A stretch of 64,000 nucleotides of DNA from Cellulophaga lytica DSM 7489 (GCF_000190595.1 NC_015167.1:3332501-3396500); one strand, 5' to 3'; shown: positions 33,645 through 43,185, counted from the first letter of the stretch. A program made the numbers and translations. The notes: a model not told the origin generated them from the letters alone.

Positions 33645-34085
33645 ATGACTAACGCATCAACCACAAGTAAAATCCCTACTTGGTTTTATATTATAGCTGT
33701 AGTGGCTTTAATTTGGAACTGTATGGGAGTAGTAGCATATTTAGCAGAAGCTTTTATGTCTGATGAAATTTTTTCTTCCCTTACCAAAGAAGTACAAGAG
33801 TTATACAACAAAAGACCTTCATGGGTAACAGGGGCATACGCAATAGCCGTTTTTGGCGGTGTATTAGCAAGTATGCTTTTGTTATTGCGTAAAAAACTGG
33901 CTAAAACAGTATTTTTAATTTCTTTAGCTGGTGTAATTGCTCAAAATGTTTACACTTTTGTTATTAGTGATGCTCTTAATGTACTTGGCACCTCCTCTAT
34001 TTATTTTCCTATAGTGATTGTAGTAATTGCAGTTTTATTGTTTTTATTTTCAAATTACGCAACAAAAAAAGGTTGGCTCGCTTAG
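33645..34085 (+). CDS. four-helix membrane protein of unknown function
   Basis: 146 residues with hydrophobic segments near 13-35, 65-83, 88-108 and 115-138. The loop after the first helix (AEAFMSDEIFSSLTKEVQELYNKRPSW) is likely outside or periplasmic. No catalytic motif was seen. It follows the divergent TruA-like gene; no operon partner is close. Confidence 0.7.
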   Translation: MTNASTTSKIPTWFYIIAVVALIWNCMGVVAYLAEAFMSDEIFSSLTKEVQELYNKRPSWVTGAYAIAVFGGVLASMLLLLRKKLAKTVFLISLAGVIAQNVYTFVISDALNVLGTSSIYFPIVIVVIAVLLFLFSNYATKKGWLA

Positions 34086-34198
34086 TTTTTAAATGGTTTT
34101 TGTATTTGTACAGTTGCACATAATCTATACAAGAATACCGTTTATCTATGCTAATACAGTTACCCTTATATTTTTGTTTTTAACCGATTTTATTAAAC

Positions 34199-34235
34199 TT
34201 AATTTAACATATGGTATAATTTTGTGTTAAATTAA
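34199..34235. promoter_or_regulatory. operator-like inverted repeat around a -7 box
   Basis: ttaatttaaca (34199-34209) and tgttaaattaa (34225-34235) are perfect 11-bp complements. The 15-bp spacer contains TAATTTTG (34217-34224), a TAnnTTTG box, so a protein bound here would cover the promoter. Confidence 0.45.
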
Positions 34236-34276
34236 ACATAGAGCCCCCCAGCTTTTTATACTCTATTTATTATTAT

Positions 34277-34762
34277 ATGAAAATACCGTCTATAAAAATT
34301 TCTTGGAAGTTTTCTGTCTTGTTATCTGTACTTTTATTACTAATTGTATCTTTTTCTAATTTTTACGGGTTATTAACAGACAAGTTTCATTTTAACAAAG
34401 CAAGTAGTTATTTCTTTATTCTTTTAGCTACAGTACATATTATTTATTTGTATGCTTTTTGGTTTAAACTCACAGAAAACGAGTACCCAGACAAAGAAAT
34501 GAGAAACTTAGAATATGGGTTTTATGCCATATTTGCTTATTATGTATACAAAATGGTAGATATAGCTAGCATTGTTTTTGGATACAGTTCATATAACGAT
34601 CTTATTTTACCAGATCACTTTTTACCTGTAGGAATAGTTATTGTACTTGCTTATTTAGGCTTATGTTTAATTACATTACAAATATTTTCTATTCGTAAAA
34701 ATAAAATTGGCAACTATAGTACAGATTGTTATGAAGAGGAAGATTTAGATACTTGGCCTTAA
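34277..34762 (+). CDS. four-helix membrane protein of unknown function
   Basis: 161 residues with hydrophobic segments at about 10-30, 44-62, 78-100 and 115-137, followed by an acidic tail (YEEEDLDTWP). I do not recognise a family. The start ATG at 34277 lies 53 bases after the TAATTTTG box at 34217. Single-gene unit between the other membrane protein gene and the lipoprotein gene on the other strand. Confidence 0.65.
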   Translation: MKIPSIKISWKFSVLLSVLLLLIVSFSNFYGLLTDKFHFNKASSYFFILLATVHIIYLYAFWFKLTENEYPDKEMRNLEYGFYAIFAYYVYKMVDIASIVFGYSSYNDLILPDHFLPVGIVIVLAYLGLCLITLQIFSIRKNKIGNYSTDCYEEEDLDTWP

Positions 34763-34802
34763 AAAAACTAAGACAAAACCAATATACAAACATATATAAA
34801 AT

Positions 34803-34834
34803 AGCCTCTAGATTTTCTAGAGGCTATTTTTATT
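34803..34834 (-). terminator. intrinsic terminator of lipoprotein gene
   Basis: aatagcctctaga and tctagaggctatt pair with a small loop. The T-rich tail lies on the minus-strand side; the plus strand also has a T-run, so it may serve both neighbours. Confidence 0.75.
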
Positions 34835-34846
34835 GACTAAAACAAA

Positions 34847-35728
34847 TTATCTCTTAACCCAACCTGTTGGAAAAGAGTCGCTGTTTAAACTTAAAGCATG
34901 TGTTGTTGGTGCAGTTTCTTGTCCTGACGTGCCTACTAATGGTTTTAGTAAAAATGGAGCCGGACTATTATCTGGAGATGGTTCTACAGAAATAACAACC
35001 GTTTTACCTCTAACATCTAAAGGAAAAGTAAAGCCTGTAGGTGCATTGTTAAAGAAATCTTCACCAGGAATTGGAGGTCCAGGATTAGCTCCACTAAAAG
35101 GATTACCAGAATCTTCTGCTTGCGCTGTAGGATCCATAAATGTACCAGTTGTAATTGGTCCATCTTCACCTACTACCCAACCTTCATAAACCCAACCATC
35201 TGGTAAAATTGGTAATTCTAAGCCAGTTGCTGGTGGTGCGCCTGGTATACCAAACCAAATTCCATATTGGTCATTACCATTATTCATTCCATCATCTTCA
35301 TCAGTAGGTGTTCTTAAAAAGAATTCTCCGCTTGCACCTGTAAAATCGCCTACTAAATCTGTAATGCTAACAGTTGCTGTTTCTGCTGCAAATGCCCCAG
35401 AAAGTAACTTTGTAGTAGCAGGTGCAGGATCATTATCTACAGCAGGTTCTATAGATAAAACATAAGCTGTTGCTTGGTCTAGTGTTTCAGCATCTACACT
35501 AAAAGATGTTTTAGAAGGGTTTCCGTTACCATCTACAGTAAATACACCTGTAGATACCGGAGCTCCATTTACTATTATCCAACCTTCATAAACATAATCA
35601 GCACCAAGGTCTTCTAAACCTTCAATACCCATAGTTAAGTTTTTTGTTTGTGGTTCATTTGTGTCATCATCCTTATCACAACTAACTACTAAAGCAGTTG
35701 CCATAAATAATAAAAGTAATTTTTTCAT
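34847..35728 (-). CDS. lipoprotein with two internal repeats (anti-sigma C-domain-like)
   Basis: 293 residues with lipoprotein signal MKKLLLLFMATALVVSC (C17). Two related halves follow: YVYEGWIIVNGAPVSTGVFTVD...AYVLSIEPAVDNDPAPATTKLLSG and WVYEGWVVGEDGPITTGTFMDP...VVISVEPSPDNSPAPFLLKPLVG. The unit (YEGW, a G-F stretch, then an SxEP-x-DN-x-PAP segment) resembles the C-terminal fold of anti-sigma factors. A tandem duplication of one domain is the simplest reading. Function unknown; position divergent from the OmpR-type regulator suggests it may be its target. Confidence 0.75.
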   Translation of the reverse strand: MKKLLLLFMATALVVSCDKDDDTNEPQTKNLTMGIEGLEDLGADYVYEGWIIVNGAPVSTGVFTVDGNGNPSKTSFSVDAETLDQATAYVLSIEPAVDNDPAPATTKLLSGAFAAETATVSITDLVGDFTGASGEFFLRTPTDEDDGMNNGNDQYGIWFGIPGAPPATGLELPILPDGWVYEGWVVGEDGPITTGTFMDPTAQAEDSGNPFSGANPGPPIPGEDFFNNAPTGFTFPLDVRGKTVVISVEPSPDNSPAPFLLKPLVGTSGQETAPTTHALSLNSDSFPTGWVKR

Positions 35729-35822
35729 TTTTAGAGTTTTTAAGATTATGACACAAATTAACGGGTTGTTTTTAACGATGAAATCACAGAAAAGTAAACT
35801 TTACATCCAATTTTGTAAGGTA

Positions 35823-35831
35823 TTTGTGATA
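35823..35831 (+). promoter_or_regulatory. third tttgtgata copy
   Basis: The nonamer tttgtgata of the tandem repeat at 35898-35919 recurs here, nearer the lipoprotein gene. It could be a further binding site for the adjacent regulator. Confidence 0.3.
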
Positions 35832-35897
35832 ACTTCTACATTTTATTAAGATAAAAGCTGTAAAAACCTTAATTTCATTGGCAGCTTAATCTTTTTG

Positions 35898-35919
35898 GCT
35901 TTGTGATAGCTTTGTGATA
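35898..35919 (+). promoter_or_regulatory. tandem 11-bp direct repeat gctttgtgata, OmpR/PhoB-box-like
   Basis: GCTTTGTGATA occurs twice without gap (35898-35908, 35909-35919). Eleven-base direct repeats are the binding pattern of OmpR/PhoB-type regulators, and one is encoded 27 bases downstream. TAGCTTTG (35907-35914) inside it is a TAnnTTTG box, so binding would affect transcription of the regulator itself. Confidence 0.5.
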
Positions 35920-35945
35920 TATATTAACTTCTTTGCAACCATATT

Positions 35946-36638
35946 ATGAAACAGATACTTATTATTGAAGACGATCCAGAAATTATTCAATTACTGGAAA
36001 TACATTTAACAGATATGGTGTATACCACAACTAAAGCTATGGATGGTGAAACCGGCCTAAATTTAGCTTTAGAAAACGATTATGATCTTATTTTGCTTGA
36101 TCTAACTTTACCTATTATGGATGGTATTGAGGTTTGTAAAAAACTAAGAATCAAAAAAAATACTCCTGTTATAATGCTTACTGCCAAGTCTGAAGAAATT
36201 GACCGCGTGTTAGGTTTAGAAATTGGTGCAGACGATTATTTAACAAAACCTTTTAGCATTAGAGAATTGCTTGCACGTATAAAAGCTGTTTTACGTAGGT
36301 CTGATGCTCCCAAGGTTGAAGAAAACAATTCTACTACCTTAAATTTTGAAGGACTTTTTATAGATATTGATAAGCGTAAAGTACTACATAACAAACAAAA
36401 AATAGATTTATCTCCTAAAGAGTTTGAATTGTTGGTTTTAATGGCATCTAACCCAGGTAGAAATTACTCTAGAACAGAGCTCTTAAATATTATTTGGGGG
36501 TATAATTTTGAAGGCTATGAGCATACTGTAAACTCTCATATTAATAGGTTACGTGCAAAAATAGAATCTAATATGGCACAACCAATGTACATACTTACCA
36601 CTTGGGGAGTTGGCTATAAATTTAATGAAGAAATATAA
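35946..36638 (+). CDS. OmpR-family response regulator
   Basis: 230 residues. Receiver: acidic pair in IIEDDPE, phospho-accepting D in ILLDLTLPIMDG near residue 52, T in MLTAKSEE and K in DYLTKPFSIREL. DNA-binding winged helix about 130-230 with LSPKEFELLVLMASNPGRNYSRTELLNIIWGYNFEGYEHTVNSHINRLRAKIE. The gene is followed after two bases by its sensor kinase. Upstream lies a tandem 11-bp repeat that may be its own binding site. Confidence 0.93.
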   Translation: MKQILIIEDDPEIIQLLEIHLTDMVYTTTKAMDGETGLNLALENDYDLILLDLTLPIMDGIEVCKKLRIKKNTPVIMLTAKSEEIDRVLGLEIGADDYLTKPFSIRELLARIKAVLRRSDAPKVEENNSTTLNFEGLFIDIDKRKVLHNKQKIDLSPKEFELLVLMASNPGRNYSRTELLNIIWGYNFEGYEHTVNSHINRLRAKIESNMAQPMYILTTWGVGYKFNEEI

Positions 36639-36640
36639 TT

Positions 36641-38128
36641 ATGGGAGCATCAAAAAAAGTTTTAGGCACCAAGCTTATTAAAAAATTATGGCTAGCTTTT
36701 ATTTTTATTATTTTATTGATGGGAGCTTGTTACGTACTAATAACAGGTTACTTTGCTAATAAATATAATGAAGCTACTATACAAAAAGTAAATGCTAAAG
36801 TAGCAAACCACTTAATTGAAGAAAAGTTTCAAAATGCATCTCCTTTTTTAGAAGATGGTAGCGTAAATAAGCCATTGTTTGGAGACTTAATGCATGATAT
36901 GATGGCGGTTAACCGCAGCATAGAAGTGTATTTACTAGACAGTGCAGGTTCTGTACTTTATTCTGTTGTTTTAAAACATGATGCCAACGAACCTATAAAA
37001 CACGTTTCCCTTGCCCCAATAAAAGAGTTTATTAAAACAGACGGTCAAAAGTATATTTTAGGTGACGACCCAAGAAATACTGAAGAGAAAAAAATATTTT
37101 CTGCTGCTCCTTACAAGAGCGGAGATAAAGAGGGATACATTTATATTATTCTTGCTGGTCAAGAGTTTCAAGCCATAAGTAATAGCTTATTATCTCAGTA
37201 CTTTATGAAGTTAGGTATTGGCGCTACTCTACTAACTATGCTTTTTGCTGCATTATTAGGACTATTAAGTATTTGGTTTTTAACTAAAAACTTACGTGTA
37301 ATGATTAGTACTGTAAATAAATTTCAGGAAGGAGACCGTACTGCCCGTATCAAAAATCCAGAAAAATCTGATATTGAAGTCTTTGCCAATTCTTTTAATG
37401 ATATGGCAGATACTATTGTTAGTAATATTGATAAAATACAATCTGTAGATACATTGCGTAGAGAGTTAATTGCTAATGTATCTCATGATTTAAGAACGCC
37501 ACTTGCTATTTTAAAAGGATATGTAGAAACACTACAAATAAAAAAAGATACACTTACAGAGGTTCAAAAAGATGAGTACTTACAAATTACTCATAATAAT
37601 ATAGATCGTTTATCAAACTTAATAAATCAATTGTTTGAGTATTCTAAACTAGAGTCAGAACAGGTTACTCCTGTAAAAGAACCTTTTTCTATAACAGAAC
37701 TATCTTATGATTTAATTGAGAAATTTAAAGTAATCGCAGAAAAAAAACAAATTACACTTCAAATGGATGCTTCTAATGAAAATAACTTTGTGTATGCAGA
37801 TGTTAGTATGGTAGAACGCGCATTGCAAAATTTATTAGAAAATGCTATTAAGTACACAGAACCAAACGGAAAAGTAACACTAGCTATTAAAAAACAAGCT
37901 AAAAAAGTAGAAATTAATATTACAGATACTGGTGCCGGAATACCAATTAATGAGCAACCATATATTTTTGACAGATACAAGCAGCTAGATAAGTCTGAAA
38001 AGAAAAGAGGTGCTGGCTTAGGTTTAGCCATAGTTAAGAAAATAATGGAAATGCATGACACCACTATTACTGTACTTAGCAAACCTAAAGAAGGCAGCAC
38101 CTTTAGTTTTACATTACCTGTGCACTAA
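36641..38128 (+). CDS. sensor histidine kinase with HAMP
   Basis: 495 residues. Two membrane helices (about 15-38 and 185-210) enclose a periplasmic sensor of about 145 residues. A HAMP linker follows (ISTVNKFQEGDRTARIKNPEKSDIEVF), then HisKA with the phospho-accepting histidine in ANVSHDLRTPLAILKGYVE near 280 and the ATPase domain with NLLENAIKYT, DTGAGIP and GAGLGLAIVKKI. The signal is unknown. It is translated directly after the response regulator. Its last four bases overlap the convergent hisIE gene. Confidence 0.93.
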   Translation: MGASKKVLGTKLIKKLWLAFIFIILLMGACYVLITGYFANKYNEATIQKVNAKVANHLIEEKFQNASPFLEDGSVNKPLFGDLMHDMMAVNRSIEVYLLDSAGSVLYSVVLKHDANEPIKHVSLAPIKEFIKTDGQKYILGDDPRNTEEKKIFSAAPYKSGDKEGYIYIILAGQEFQAISNSLLSQYFMKLGIGATLLTMLFAALLGLLSIWFLTKNLRVMISTVNKFQEGDRTARIKNPEKSDIEVFANSFNDMADTIVSNIDKIQSVDTLRRELIANVSHDLRTPLAILKGYVETLQIKKDTLTEVQKDEYLQITHNNIDRLSNLINQLFEYSKLESEQVTPVKEPFSITELSYDLIEKFKVIAEKKQITLQMDASNENNFVYADVSMVERALQNLLENAIKYTEPNGKVTLAIKKQAKKVEINITDTGAGIPINEQPYIFDRYKQLDKSEKKRGAGLGLAIVKKIMEMHDTTITVLSKPKEGSTFSFTLPVH

Positions 38129-38721
38129 TGTCTATTTTTTAGTACGGTAACAATATCATTTAATTTAAAGCCTTTTGCTTGTAGTAAAATTAAGTAATGA
38201 AATAGTAGATCTGCACTTTCTTCTTTAAATAAGTGGTCATCACTATCTTTTGCTTCAATAACTACTTCTACGGCTTCTTCCCCAACTTTTTGGGCAACTT
38301 TGTTAATTCCTTTTCTATAAAGAGATGCTACATAGCTGTCTTTATTTTCTGGGTTTTCTTTACGGTCTGTAATAATATCTTCTAGCGCTGTTAAAAAGCC
38401 ATAATTGGTTGTGTTTTCTTCTTTCCAACACGTATCTGTACCAGTGTGGCAGGTTGGCCCTACAGGGTTTACAGTAACTAATAAAGAGTCATTATCACAA
38501 TCTACTTTCATATCAACTAAATTTAAAAAGTTTCCACTTTCTTCTCCTTTAGTCCATAAACGGTTTTTACTTCTACTATAAAACGTTACCTTTTTTGTTT
38601 GGTTAGTTTTATCTACCGCTTCTTGGTTCATATAACCAAGCATTAAAACTGTTTTAGTAGCAGCGTCTTGTACTATTGCAGGTACTAAACCATCTGTACT
38701 TTTTGTAAAATCTATTGTCAT
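38125..38721 (-). CDS. hisIE: bifunctional phosphoribosyl-AMP cyclohydrolase / phosphoribosyl-ATP pyrophosphatase
   Basis: 198 residues. The HisI part (about 1-108) has GYMNQEAVDKT, FYSRSKNRLWTKGEESGN, the metal-binding DCDNDSLLV and the cysteines of PTCHTGTDTCW. The HisE part (about 110-198) has YVASLYRKGINKVAQKVGEEAVEVVIEA and ESADLLFHYLILL. It performs steps 2 and 3 of histidine synthesis. Last gene of the operon; 11 bases after hisF. Confidence 0.95.
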   Translation of the reverse strand: MTIDFTKSTDGLVPAIVQDAATKTVLMLGYMNQEAVDKTNQTKKVTFYSRSKNRLWTKGEESGNFLNLVDMKVDCDNDSLLVTVNPVGPTCHTGTDTCWKEENTTNYGFLTALEDIITDRKENPENKDSYVASLYRKGINKVAQKVGEEAVEVVIEAKDSDDHLFKEESADLLFHYLILLQAKGFKLNDIVTVLKNRH

Positions 38722-38732
38722 TTTATATAATA

Positions 38733-39488
38733 TTATAATCTAACTGGTATGCCGTTAGTTTTTAATTCTTCTTTTAATTCTTTTATTTCTATTTCTTTAA
38801 AATGAAAAACACTTGCTGCCAATGCTGCATCTGCTTTACCATCTTTAAAAGTATCTGTAAAATGCTGAATAGAACCTGCACCACCTGAAGCTATAATTGG
38901 AATATTTAGCTCGGTTGATAATTTAGCTAATGCTTCATTAGCAAAACCATCTTTAGTACCGTCATTGTCCATAGACGTAAACAAAATTTCTCCTGCTCCT
39001 CTTTTTTCAACTTCTTTTGCCCAATCAAACAAGTTTAATTCCGTAGGTACTTTACCACCAACCAAATGAACAACCCAGTTGCCATCTATATTTTTAGCAT
39101 CTATGGCAACAACCACACACTGCGATCCAAATTTGGCTGCTAAGTCGTTTATTAATTGTGGATTTTTAACTGCAGATGAATTTATAGATACTTTATCTGC
39201 ACCATTTTGCAACAATATATCTACATCTTCAATTGATGAAATACCACCACCAACAGTAAACGGTATATTTACTTTTTCTGCAACGCGTAAAACTAGGTCT
39301 GCTAATGTTTTTCTACGCTCTTCTGTGGCAGATATATCTAAAAAAACAAGTTCGTCTGCTCCTGTTTTTGCATATATTTCCGCTAATTCTACTGGGTCAC
39401 CAGCATCACGCAAATCCACAAAATTTATTCCTTTTACAGTGCGACCGTTTTTAATATCTAAACACGGAATTATTCTTTTTGTTAACAT
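38733..39488 (-). CDS. hisF: imidazole glycerol phosphate synthase, cyclase subunit
   Basis: 251 residues of TIM-barrel fold. [16 protein letters not shown] carries the first catalytic aspartate (D11) and [11 protein letters not shown] the second (near D130). [13 protein letters not shown] and [15 protein letters not shown] bind the substrate phosphates. With HisH it makes imidazole glycerol phosphate and AICAR. A 70-base gap with a small hairpin separates it from hisA. Confidence 0.96.
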   Translation of the reverse strand: MLTKRIIPCLDIKNGRTVKGINFVDLRDAGDPVELAEIYAKTGADELVFLDISATEERRKTLADLVLRVAEKVNIPFTVGGGISSIEDVDILLQNGADKVSINSSAVKNPQLINDLAAKFGSQCVVVAIDAKNIDGNWVVHLVGGKVPTELNLFDWAKEVEKRGAGEILFTSMDNDGTKDGFANEALAKLSTELNIPIIASGGAGSIQHFTDTFKDGKADAALAASVFHFKEIEIKELKEELKTNGIPVRL

Positions 39489-39516
39489 AATATTTATGGA
39501 TCATAGAAAAGAGATA

Positions 39517-39536
39517 AAAAATAGACTTCTATTTTT
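39517..39536 (-). repeat. hairpin in the hisA-hisF gap
   Basis: aaaaataga and tctattttt pair perfectly around ct. On the minus strand a T-run follows, so it could be a weak terminator or a processing site lowering expression of hisF and hisIE relative to the upstream genes. Confidence 0.35.
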
Positions 39537-39558
39537 CTGTACTCTCTATTCTAAATTC

Positions 39559-40287
39559 TTATTTATTTAATATAAATTCTTCTAACTGCTTCATAGAAAT
39601 TCTGTTCTCATAAATAGCTTTTCCAATTATGGTACCTTCACAACCAATTTCGGCTAGTTTTGGCAGTTCATCATAAGTAGAAATTCCTCCACTAGCTATT
39701 AGTTTTAAACCTTTTTCTGATGATTGTAAAATTTTAGAATACAAATCAAAAGAAGGTCCTTCTAGCATACCATCTTTACTAATATCTGTACATATAACAT
39801 AGCTTACACCTTGTTTTTGATATGCTTGTATAAATGGCACCAATTCTTCTTTAGACTCTTCTAACCAACCAGAAACAGCTACTTTTTCATCTTTAGCATC
39901 GGCTCCTAAAATAATTTTATTAGCACCAAATTTTTCAAGCCAAAAAGAAAATATCTCTCTATCCTTTACTGCAATACTACCACCAGTTATTTGGTTAGCA
40001 CCACTTTCAAAGGCTATACGTAAATCATCGTCCGACTTTAATCCGCCACCAAAATCTATTTTTAGGTTTGTTTTAGAAGCTATTTGCTCTAAAATCTTAT
40101 GGTTTACTATGTGTTTAGACTTTGCACCGTCTAAATCTACTAAATGTAAATACTCAATACCGTGAGCCTCAAACTCTTTAGCAACTTCTAAAGGGTTTTC
40201 GTTATATATTTTTTTAGTGTTGTAATCTCCTTTAGACAAGCGTACACATTTGCCATCTATAATATCTATTGCTGGTATTATTCTCAT
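39559..40287 (-). CDS. hisA: phosphoribosylformimino-AICAR ribotide isomerase
   Basis: 242 residues of TIM-barrel fold. [22 protein letters not shown] carries the first catalytic aspartate and [20 protein letters not shown] the second. [22 protein letters not shown] and [14 protein letters not shown] are phosphate sites. It opens the ribose of ProFAR (Amadori reaction), the fourth step of the pathway. 65 bases follow hisH. Confidence 0.95.
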   Translation of the reverse strand: MRIIPAIDIIDGKCVRLSKGDYNTKKIYNENPLEVAKEFEAHGIEYLHLVDLDGAKSKHIVNHKILEQIASKTNLKIDFGGGLKSDDDLRIAFESGANQITGGSIAVKDREIFSFWLEKFGANKIILGADAKDEKVAVSGWLEESKEELVPFIQAYQKQGVSYVICTDISKDGMLEGPSFDLYSKILQSSEKGLKLIASGGISTYDELPKLAEIGCEGTIIGKAIYENRISMKQLEEFILNK

Positions 40288-40352
40288 TTTTGTTTTTTTG
40301 TAAAAAAGTGTAAAGACTTAATTGCTTGTTAACTTTAGACTTAATTAAACTT

Positions 40353-40934
40353 CTACATTTCCAGAAAATTCATCAAAATCTGCTCTCCTACTTCACTACT
40401 TTTTTCTGGGTGAAATTGAGTTCCGTAAAAATTATTTTTTTGTAATGCCGCACTGTAATCTACATCATAATTGGATGTTGCAATGGTTTCGTTAGTAACT
40501 GGAGCATAAAAACTATGAACCATATAAATATGAGATTTCTCTTTTACTTTATTAAAAAGATTTGTTTTTAAGTTTGATATCTCATTCCATCCAATTTGTG
40601 GCACTTTTACCTTGTTTGAAAACTTTACAACATCAACATTAAAAATCTCCAAACCTTTTGTTTTTCCTTCTTCAGATGCATTACACATTAGCTGCATTCC
40701 TAAACAAATACCCAAAACAGGTTGTTTTAAAGTCGGAATTAAAGTATCTAAACCACTAGCACGTAACTTACTCATTGCACTACTAGCCTCACCTACACCA
40801 GGAAAAATAACTTTATCTGCAGCTAAAATATCGTCTACATTATCTGTTAAAACGGCTTCAAAACCTAGTCTTTTTATAGCAAATTTAATGCTCTGTATAT
40901 TTCCTGCTCCGTAATTTATAATTACTATTTTCAT
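40353..40934 (-). CDS. hisH: imidazole glycerol phosphate synthase, glutaminase subunit
   Basis: 193 residues of class I glutamine amidotransferase fold. The nucleophile cysteine lies in LGICLGMQLMCNASEEG near residue 77; the histidine-glutamate pair lies in GTQFHPEKSSEVGEQIL near 175. Opening KIVIINYGAGNIQSIKFAIKRLG is typical HisH. It supplies ammonia to HisF. Confidence 0.95.
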   Translation of the reverse strand: MKIVIINYGAGNIQSIKFAIKRLGFEAVLTDNVDDILAADKVIFPGVGEASSAMSKLRASGLDTLIPTLKQPVLGICLGMQLMCNASEEGKTKGLEIFNVDVVKFSNKVKVPQIGWNEISNLKTNLFNKVKEKSHIYMVHSFYAPVTNETIATSNYDVDYSAALQKNNFYGTQFHPEKSSEVGEQILMNFLEM

Positions 40935-40959
40935 TTTAAACTTTAAGTATTATCACTAT

Positions 40960-42093
40960 TTACAGCATTCCCTTTGTACTAGGTAAAACCATTTTTTCTA
41001 CATCTCTTTTTACCGCCATTTTTATAGCCTTTGCAAACGCTTTAAAAATAGCTTCAATTTTATGATGTTCGTTTATACCTTCTGCTTTTACATTAAGGTT
41101 AGCTTTTGCTCCGTCTGAAAACGATTTAAAAAAGTGCAAAAACATTTCTGTTGGCATATCACCAACCATTTCTCGTTTAAAATCGGCTTCCCAAACCAAC
41201 CAGTTACGACCACCAAAATCAATTGCTACTTGCGCTAAACAGTCGTCCATTGGCAAACAAAAACCATAACGTTCTATTCCTAGTTTTGTACCTAAAGCCT
41301 TAGCAAATACTTCTCCTAAAGCAATAGCAGTATCTTCTATAGTGTGGTGCTCATCTACTTCTAAATCTCCATTTACCTTAATTTCTAAGTCCATTTGACC
41401 GTGACGTGCCAATTGGTCTAACATATGATCAAAGAAAGACAATCCTGTTTTTATGTCACTTTTTCCAGTGCCATCTAAATTTACATTTATGTAAATATCA
41501 GTTTCATTGGTTTTACGTGTAACTTCAGAAACTCTATCTTTTAGTTTTAAGAACTCGTATATTTTCTCCCAGTCATTGCTTTCTAAGGCTATAACATCGT
41601 CTAATTCTTCCCTTTTTACTGTAATTTCCCCGGTACCTAAATTGGTTTCATCATTAATAAAAATACCTTTAGAACCTAAATTTTTAGCTAACTCTATGTC
41701 TGTTAAACGATCACCAATAACAAAAGAGTTTGCTAAATCATATTCAGCAGAAAAATATTCGGTTAATAGGCCTGTCCCAGGTTTACGAGTATTTGCATTT
41801 TCGTGAGGAAAAGTTCGGTCTAAAAAAACCTTATCAAAAACTACACCTTCATTTTCAAAAGACTTTAAAATAAAGTTGTGTACTGGCCAAAATGTATCTT
41901 CAGGAAAAACATCTGTACCCAAGCCATCTTGGTTGGTTATCATTACCAACTCATAATCTAACTCTTTTGCTATTTTTCCTAAATATGTAAATGCTTTTGG
42001 ATAAAAAATCATTTTTTCAAATGCATCTATTTGTTCGTCTACAGTTTCCTTTATTATGGTACCGTCTCTATCTATAAATAATACTTTTTTCAT
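40960..42093 (-). CDS. hisB: bifunctional histidinol-phosphatase / imidazoleglycerol-phosphate dehydratase
   Basis: 377 residues. The N-terminal HAD phosphatase (about 1-165) opens [15 protein letters not shown] (nucleophile D8 and D10) and has [15 protein letters not shown] and [17 protein letters not shown]. The C-terminal dehydratase (about 188-377) has the manganese-binding [15 protein letters not shown] and [20 protein letters not shown]. The fused form is the one known from enterobacteria and Bacteroidota. Steps 6 and 8 of the pathway. Confidence 0.96.
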   Translation of the reverse strand: MKKVLFIDRDGTIIKETVDEQIDAFEKMIFYPKAFTYLGKIAKELDYELVMITNQDGLGTDVFPEDTFWPVHNFILKSFENEGVVFDKVFLDRTFPHENANTRKPGTGLLTEYFSAEYDLANSFVIGDRLTDIELAKNLGSKGIFINDETNLGTGEITVKREELDDVIALESNDWEKIYEFLKLKDRVSEVTRKTNETDIYINVNLDGTGKSDIKTGLSFFDHMLDQLARHGQMDLEIKVNGDLEVDEHHTIEDTAIALGEVFAKALGTKLGIERYGFCLPMDDCLAQVAIDFGGRNWLVWEADFKREMVGDMPTEMFLHFFKSFSDGAKANLNVKAEGINEHHKIEAIFKAFAKAIKMAVKRDVEKMVLPSTKGML

Positions 42094-42135
42094 CTTTTAT
42101 AGTTCGTTGTAATTCTTTTATAAAAAGAATTACAG

Positions 42136-43185
42136 TTAGTTATTAATTTGGTTTAGTGCGTTTATTAATTGCTTATTTTCCTTTGGTGTACCTACTGTAA
42201 AACGCAATGTATTTTCACATAAAGGCTGTGTAGTTCTATTACGTATTACTATTCCTTTTTCTAAAAGCTGATTGTATCTTTTTGTAGCATCGTCAACTTT
42301 AGCAAGAATAAAATTAGCGTCAGAAGCATATACTTTTTCGATAAAACTAACTTGAAGTAACACTTTAGATAAAGCTTCTTTTTCTAACATTATTTTAGAT
42401 ACTTCTTGTTTTACAGAATCTATATCTAAAACACGCTCTTTTGCTCGTTGTTGCGTTAATTCGTTTACATTATAAGGAGGTTTAATTTTATTTAAAACCG
42501 ATATAATTTCTTCTGATGCAATACAAATTCCTAATCGTACACCTGCCAAACCATAAGCTTTAGATAAGGTTTGAGTAACAATTAAATTAGGATAATTACC
42601 TAGTTGAGTCACCCAACTCTCTTGTGGTGAAAAATCGATATAGGCTTCATCAACAACCACTAAACCATTAAACTCCTCTAACAACTGATGCATTTTTGCA
42701 GCTGTAAAACTATTGCCAGTTGGGTTGTTTGGCGAGCATAAAAACAAAATTTTACTATTGTTATTTGCTGTAGCTAAAATTTCATCTACATTAGGTTCAA
42801 AATTGGCTGTAAGTAACACCTCTTTATTCTCTATATTATTAATACCAGACAACACCTTGTACATACCATAAGTTGGCGGCAACGTTATAATGTTATCTTC
42901 TTTAGGTTCGCAAAAAGCTCTGTAGATTAAGTCTAAAACTTCATCACTACCATTGCCTAAAAGCAAATTTTCTGTTTTAACACCTTTTTGTTCTGCTAAA
43001 ACAGATTTTAAACTACGCTGTTGCGGATCTGGATACCTGTTTACTCCGTTAGAAAACGGATTCTCATTGGCATCTAAAAAAACCATTTCAGTACCATCAG
43101 AAACATACTCATCTCTAGCAGAAGAATATGGACTAAGTCCTTTTACATTCTCTCTAGTTAATTTATCTAAGTTAAAATCTTTCAT
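42136..43185 (-). CDS. hisC: histidinol-phosphate aminotransferase
   Basis: 349 residues of class II aminotransferase fold. PLP lysine in TQTLSKAYGLAGVRLG near residue 210; other sites LGNGSDEVLDLIYRAF, SPNNPTGNSF and VVVDEAYIDF. Its ATG shares one base with the hisD stop codon (TAATG), so the two are coupled. It makes histidinol phosphate with glutamate as amino donor. Confidence 0.95.
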   Translation of the reverse strand: MKDFNLDKLTRENVKGLSPYSSARDEYVSDGTEMVFLDANENPFSNGVNRYPDPQQRSLKSVLAEQKGVKTENLLLGNGSDEVLDLIYRAFCEPKEDNIITLPPTYGMYKVLSGINNIENKEVLLTANFEPNVDEILATANNNSKILFLCSPNNPTGNSFTAAKMHQLLEEFNGLVVVDEAYIDFSPQESWVTQLGNYPNLIVTQTLSKAYGLAGVRLGICIASEEIISVLNKIKPPYNVNELTQQRAKERVLDIDSVKQEVSKIMLEKEALSKVLLQVSFIEKVYASDANFILAKVDDATKRYNQLLEKGIVIRNRTTQPLCENTLRFTVGTPKENKQLINALNQINN

